Positions 4,409 through 6,767 of a stretch of 6,767 nucleotides of DNA are shown one piece after another. The position numbers were made by a program, and so were the translations under genes. This DNA comes from Candidatus Dormiibacterota bacterium. Lineage in GTDB: Bacteria; Chloroflexota; Dormibacteria; Aeolococcales; Aeolococcaceae. A model generated the notes under the pieces. That model was given only the letters and a program-made list of their open reading frames with translations, did no database searches and was not told where the DNA came from. The first letter of the stretch is position 1. Each line of letters opens with the position of its first letter. The stretch is taken from contig PMYJ01000171.1 of the NCBI GenBank assembly GCA_003170875.1, positions 36,329-43,095 on the forward strand, written 5' to 3'.

Positions 4409-5491
4409 TTGCGGGTAACCCGGAGGGTGATCCCTGCCTTCATGGCGGTCCTGGTGGTTGGCCTCGGCCTGTCCACCGGAGCCACCCCGGTCCGTGCCGA
4501 CACCACCGCCCAGCTCGAGGCGGAGCGCGCGCAACTCCTCCAAGAGCTCTCCGTCGTCAGCTCTCAGGAGAGCGCGGCCACCGGGGCTCTCAACAACGCC
4601 GAGAACTCCTTCAACCAGGCCACCGCCGCCCTGAACACGGACCGGGCCCAGCTCGCCACCCTCAACTCCGAGCTCGCCACCCTGAACGGGGACATCCAAG
4701 CCGATCAGGCGCAGGAGGCCTCGGCACGCAACGCACTGGCGACCCTCACCCGGGCCACCTACGAGAGCGTCTCGGGCGACACGGTGATGACCGCGGTGCT
4801 CAACGCCAAGGACTTCACCGCAGCGATGGACAGCCTCTCCGGGGCATCCACCATCACCGCCCAGATCCAGGGGCTGGAGACCACCCTCGGCCACGACCAG
4901 GCCGATCTGCTCACCAAGCAGGGCCAGCTCCAGAACGACTTTGCCCAAGCGTCAGCGCTCGAGGGCCAGCTGTCGACCCAATCCAACCAGCTGCTGACCA
5001 TCGTCTATCAGCGTGACCAGATCCTCGAGCAGTTCACCGGACCGGCGCAGCAGCTCGCCGAGCAGATCGACGAGATCGACAACGAGCTGGGCGGGACGGC
5101 GGCGGTGCCCAGCAGCACGAGCTGCTCCGACAGCTTCGCCTATGGCGACTGCACCTGGTACGTGGCGACGCAGCGCTGCATCCCGTGGGGCGGCAACGCC
5201 AACGCCTGGTATTACAACGCCTCCAAGATGGGGTACCAGGAGGGCTCGGTCCCCGAGGTCGGGGCCGTCGCCGTCTGGGACCAGGGCCAGGGGGGGGCCA
5301 ACGCCTGGTACGCGCACGTCGCCTACGTCCAGGTGGTCGGACCGGACCTCGGAGTGGGTAGCGTCGCGGTCGTACCCGCCGGTGACTTCGAGATCTCGGA
5401 GATGAACTGGAACGGCTGGGATCAGGTCGACTACCGGTTGCTCCCCGACAGCGCGACCTACTTCCAGGGCTTCATCTACGGGCCCGGCTGA
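4409..5491 (+). CDS. secreted coiled-coil/CHAP peptidoglycan hydrolase (PcsB-like)
   Basis: The product (360 residues) resembles PcsB-type wall hydrolases, which cleave peptidoglycan cross-bridges and in several bacteria are activated by FtsEX during division. Residues 1-30 form a signal peptide: RVTRR, a hydrophobic core, then PVRA with likely cleavage after Ala30. Residues 32-118 and 145-228 are Ala/Gln/Leu-rich coiled coils around a non-coiled segment (118-150, YESVSGDTVMTAVLNAKDF) like the PcsB-family tip. A short linker leads to a C-terminal CHAP domain (about 239-360) with catalytic Cys248 in DCTWY, His303 in YAHVAYV, and SEMNW (330-334) supplying the third polar residue. Cys239 and Cys257 are additional and could pair outside the cell. 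No transmembrane anchor or wall-binding repeat is seen. It is opposed to all its neighbours and its tail overlaps alr. Hydrolase class is firm; exact bond specificity and FtsEX dependence are inferred. Confidence 0.9.
   Translation: MRVTRRVIPAFMAVLVVGLGLSTGATPVRADTTAQLEAERAQLLQELSVVSSQESAATGALNNAENSFNQATAALNTDRAQLATLNSELATLNGDIQADQAQEASARNALATLTRATYESVSGDTVMTAVLNAKDFTAAMDSLSGASTITAQIQGLETTLGHDQADLLTKQGQLQNDFAQASALEGQLSTQSNQLLTIVYQRDQILEQFTGPAQQLAEQIDEIDNELGGTAAVPSSTSCSDSFAYGDCTWYVATQRCIPWGGNANAWYYNASKMGYQEGSVPEVGAVAVWDQGQGGANAWYAHVAYVQVVGPDLGVGSVAVVPAGDFEISEMNWNGWDQVDYRLLPDSATYFQGFIYGPG
4651..4692 (+). repeat. 21-bp in-frame tandem duplication (coiled-coil heptad)
   Basis: Two adjacent 21-bp units (4651-4671 and 4672-4692) share GCTCGCCACCCT and match at 17 of 21 positions. 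They encode QLATLNS followed by ELATLNG, residues 81-94 of the CHAP protein. The period equals one heptad, so it lengthens the helix without breaking register. Confidence 0.65.
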
Positions 5492-6639
5492 CCCTCACCG
5501 GCATCGACCCGGAGGCGCGGGACCCGCGCTGACACGGCGCAGAGCACCTCGTAGCTGATGGTGCCGGCCGCGGACCCGACATCGTCGGCGCCGAGCCATA
5601 CGCCCCCCTGGCGGCCGAAGAGCACCGCCTCGTCGCCCGCCTTCACACCCTCGACGAGCGAGACGTCGGCGGTCAGCTGATCCATGCTGACGCGCCCGAT
5701 GATCGGGCAGCGGCGGCCACCCACCAGCACCGAGCCGCGGTTCGACTGTGCCCTCTGGACGCCGTCGGCGTAGCCGGCCGCGATCGCCGCCACGCGGGTG
5801 TCCCGCTCTGCGACCCAGGTGCGGCCGTACCCGACGCTCTGCCCGCCCCGCACCGTCTTGACCTGGGTCACCCGGGCGTGGAAGGACATCGCCGGACGGA
5901 GCCGGGCCGCCCCCTGGGCGCCCGCCGGCGCGTAGCCGTAGATGGCGATGCCACAACGGACCAGGTCGTGGCGGGTCGCGGGAAGCCCGAGGGCAGCCGC
6001 GCTGTTGGCGGCATGGAGGAGCAGGCCCGGCCAGCGCTGGCGCAGCGCGGCGGCCGCCTCGAGGAACACCGCGTCCTGACTGAGGGTGTACCCGGGGTCG
6101 TCCTCGGCGTCGGCGAAGTGGGTGAACGCCGCCACCGGCTCGACCCTGGCCCCGGCCCGGTCGACCGCAGCCATCAGCTCCGGAAGCTGGGCGGGGAGGG
6201 CGCCGAGCCGGCCCATGCCGCTGTCGACCTTGAGGTGGAGGCGGGCCGGGGTGCCGGCGCCGGCCGCCGCGGCGTCATCGACCTGGTCCGGGTCCCAGAC
6301 GGCGAGGTCGACACCGGCGGCGACCAGCGCAGCGAGATGCGCGGGAGAGGCCGCGCCGGCGATGAGGAGGGGGCATGCGAAGCCCTCGGCCCGGAGGTGG
6401 AGGGCCTCCTCCGCGGAGGAGACGCCGAGCCAGGAGGCGCCGCCGTCCAGTGCGGCCGCCGCGGCGAGGGTGTCCCCGTGACCGTAGCCGCCGGCCTTGA
6501 CCATGGCCATGACCGCGACCCCATCGCCCACCACGTCGCGGATCACGCCGAGGTTGTGCCGGATCGCGGCGGCGTCGACATCCGCCCACCGGGTGTACCG
6601 CTGCCGGCCGGCGGGAGCTGCGGCCGGCCCCCACGTCAC
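5476..6639 (-). CDS. alr: alanine racemase
   Basis: Alr is a PLP enzyme interconverting L- and D-alanine, supplying D-Ala for peptidoglycan in the cytoplasm. The product has 387 residues, normal length. The PLP lysine is Lys48 in VKAGGYGHG (more often VKADAYGHG). Other landmarks are SGMGRLG (140-146), FTHFADAE (173-180), HAANSAA (209-215), VGYGRTW (269-275), the catalytic Tyr290 in GYADG, and RVSMDQ (316-321). The GTG at 6639 overlaps the upstream stop as GTGA, implying coupling to nnr; the fold begins at about residue 15 (YTRWADVDAAAIRHN), so a slightly later start is possible. The 3' end overlaps the opposed CHAP gene by 16 bp, with no clear terminator between them. Confidence 0.96.
   Translation of the reverse strand: MTWGPAAAPAGRQRYTRWADVDAAAIRHNLGVIRDVVGDGVAVMAMVKAGGYGHGDTLAAAAALDGGASWLGVSSAEEALHLRAEGFACPLLIAGAASPAHLAALVAAGVDLAVWDPDQVDDAAAAGAGTPARLHLKVDSGMGRLGALPAQLPELMAAVDRAGARVEPVAAFTHFADAEDDPGYTLSQDAVFLEAAAALRQRWPGLLLHAANSAAALGLPATRHDLVRCGIAIYGYAPAGAQGAARLRPAMSFHARVTQVKTVRGGQSVGYGRTWVAERDTRVAAIAAGYADGVQRAQSNRGSVLVGGRRCPIIGRVSMDQLTADVSLVEGVKAGDEAVLFGRQGGVWLGADDVGSAAGTISYEVLCAVSARVPRLRVDAGEGQPGP
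5515..5529 (+). terminator. weak hairpin downstream of the CHAP stop, inside alr
   Basis: GCGCGG (5515-5520) and CCGCGC (5524-5529) form a 6-bp stem with a 3-nt loop, 23 nt after the CHAP stop codon. No T-tract follows. It overlaps codons for the conserved C-terminal Alr segment RVPRLRV, so it may be a by-product of coding. It is the only hairpin I see near this convergent junction. Confidence 0.2.
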
Positions 6640-6767
6640 CCCGCTGTCCGCCCTGCCCGGCGCCGCTCCAGGGCACGCCGGAGCCGCTCCTGGGCGGCGG
6701 GGAGCATCTCGACGACGTCACCGGCCAGGGCTCCCGCCCTCCCCCGCTCCGCCTCGACCAGACAGCC
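6636..6767 (-). CDS. nnr: C-terminal end of NAD(P)H-hydrate dehydratase/epimerase (Nnr/YjeF-like), partial
   Basis: Forty-three codons enter from the right edge and end at a TGA (6636-6638) overlapping the alr GTG by 4 bp. The segment VEAERGRAGALAGDVVEMLP followed by an Arg/Glu-rich helix fits the C-terminus of the ADP/ATP-dependent NAD(P)H-hydrate dehydratase domain, where a Gly-rich run, a conserved Asp and an LP pair close the family (typically ASDLIEALP). That enzyme repairs hydrated NADH and NADPH. In many high-GC Gram-positive-type bacteria nnr directly precedes alr, which supports the call. Only this short tail is visible, so whether the gene is bifunctional cannot be judged; the symbol is tentative. 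Confidence 0.65.
   Translation of the reverse strand, partial: GCLVEAERGRAGALAGDVVEMLPAAQERLRRALERRRAGRTAG

Noticed and set aside
4265..4948. Minus-strand frame of 227 codons opposite the CHAP gene
   Set aside because: Leu/Gly/Val-rich mirror of the coiled-coil codons; no motif and no initiation signals.
6525..6539. Mutant alanine racemase because of VKAGGYGHG at 41-55
   Set aside because: The PLP lysine and Tyr290 are present, and the residues following KA vary in functional family members, so this is not evidence of inactivity.

Overview
The window is very G+C-rich (about 70% by eye), with GTG and TTG starts and few Shine-Dalgarno sites. It carries mostly conserved housekeeping genes. The order nnr - alr - (opposed gene) - thiL - tsaE - tsaB - rimI - tsaD is typical of high-GC, Gram-positive-type Terrabacteria such as Actinomycetota, Chloroflexota or Ca. 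Dormibacterota. I cannot assign a phylum from the sequence. A secreted PcsB-like CHAP protein and alanine racemase both point to a peptidoglycan wall. No phage, transposon, CRISPR, tRNA or rRNA is visible.

Layout from right to left on the minus strand. The 3' end of an nnr-like NAD(P)H-hydrate repair gene (6636-6767) overlaps the GTG start of alr (5476-6639) by 4 bp. A plus-strand gene for a secreted coiled-coil/CHAP peptidoglycan hydrolase follows (4409-5491); its 3' end overlaps that of alr by 16 bp. After a 364-bp divergent intergenic region come thiL (2902-4044), tsaE (2426-2905, ATGA overlap with thiL) and tsaB (1822-2403). A 156-bp gap with two hairpins precedes rimI (1105-1665). A 175-bp gap packed with palindromes, including a two-copy tandem repeat, precedes tsaD (1-929), which runs off the left edge roughly 30 codons before its expected end.

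Functionally, TsaB, TsaD and TsaE make the threonylcarbamoyl transfer machinery for tRNA t6A37. RimI is a GNAT-family protein N-acetyltransferase that usually travels with them. ThiL makes thiamine diphosphate, Nnr repairs damaged NAD(P)H, and Alr supplies D-alanine for the cell wall. The CHAP protein probably cleaves that wall during division or growth.

The main points beyond ordinary annotation are: (1) a tandem palindromic element between rimI and tsaD whose stems changed sequence but kept pairing; (2) the wall hydrolase lying antisense inside an otherwise co-directional minus-strand cluster, tail to tail with alr; (3) a histidine/glycine-rich insertion in ThiL; (4) signs that the t6A block is split into separate transcription units with possibly leaderless starts. 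I found no convincing new multi-gene system.
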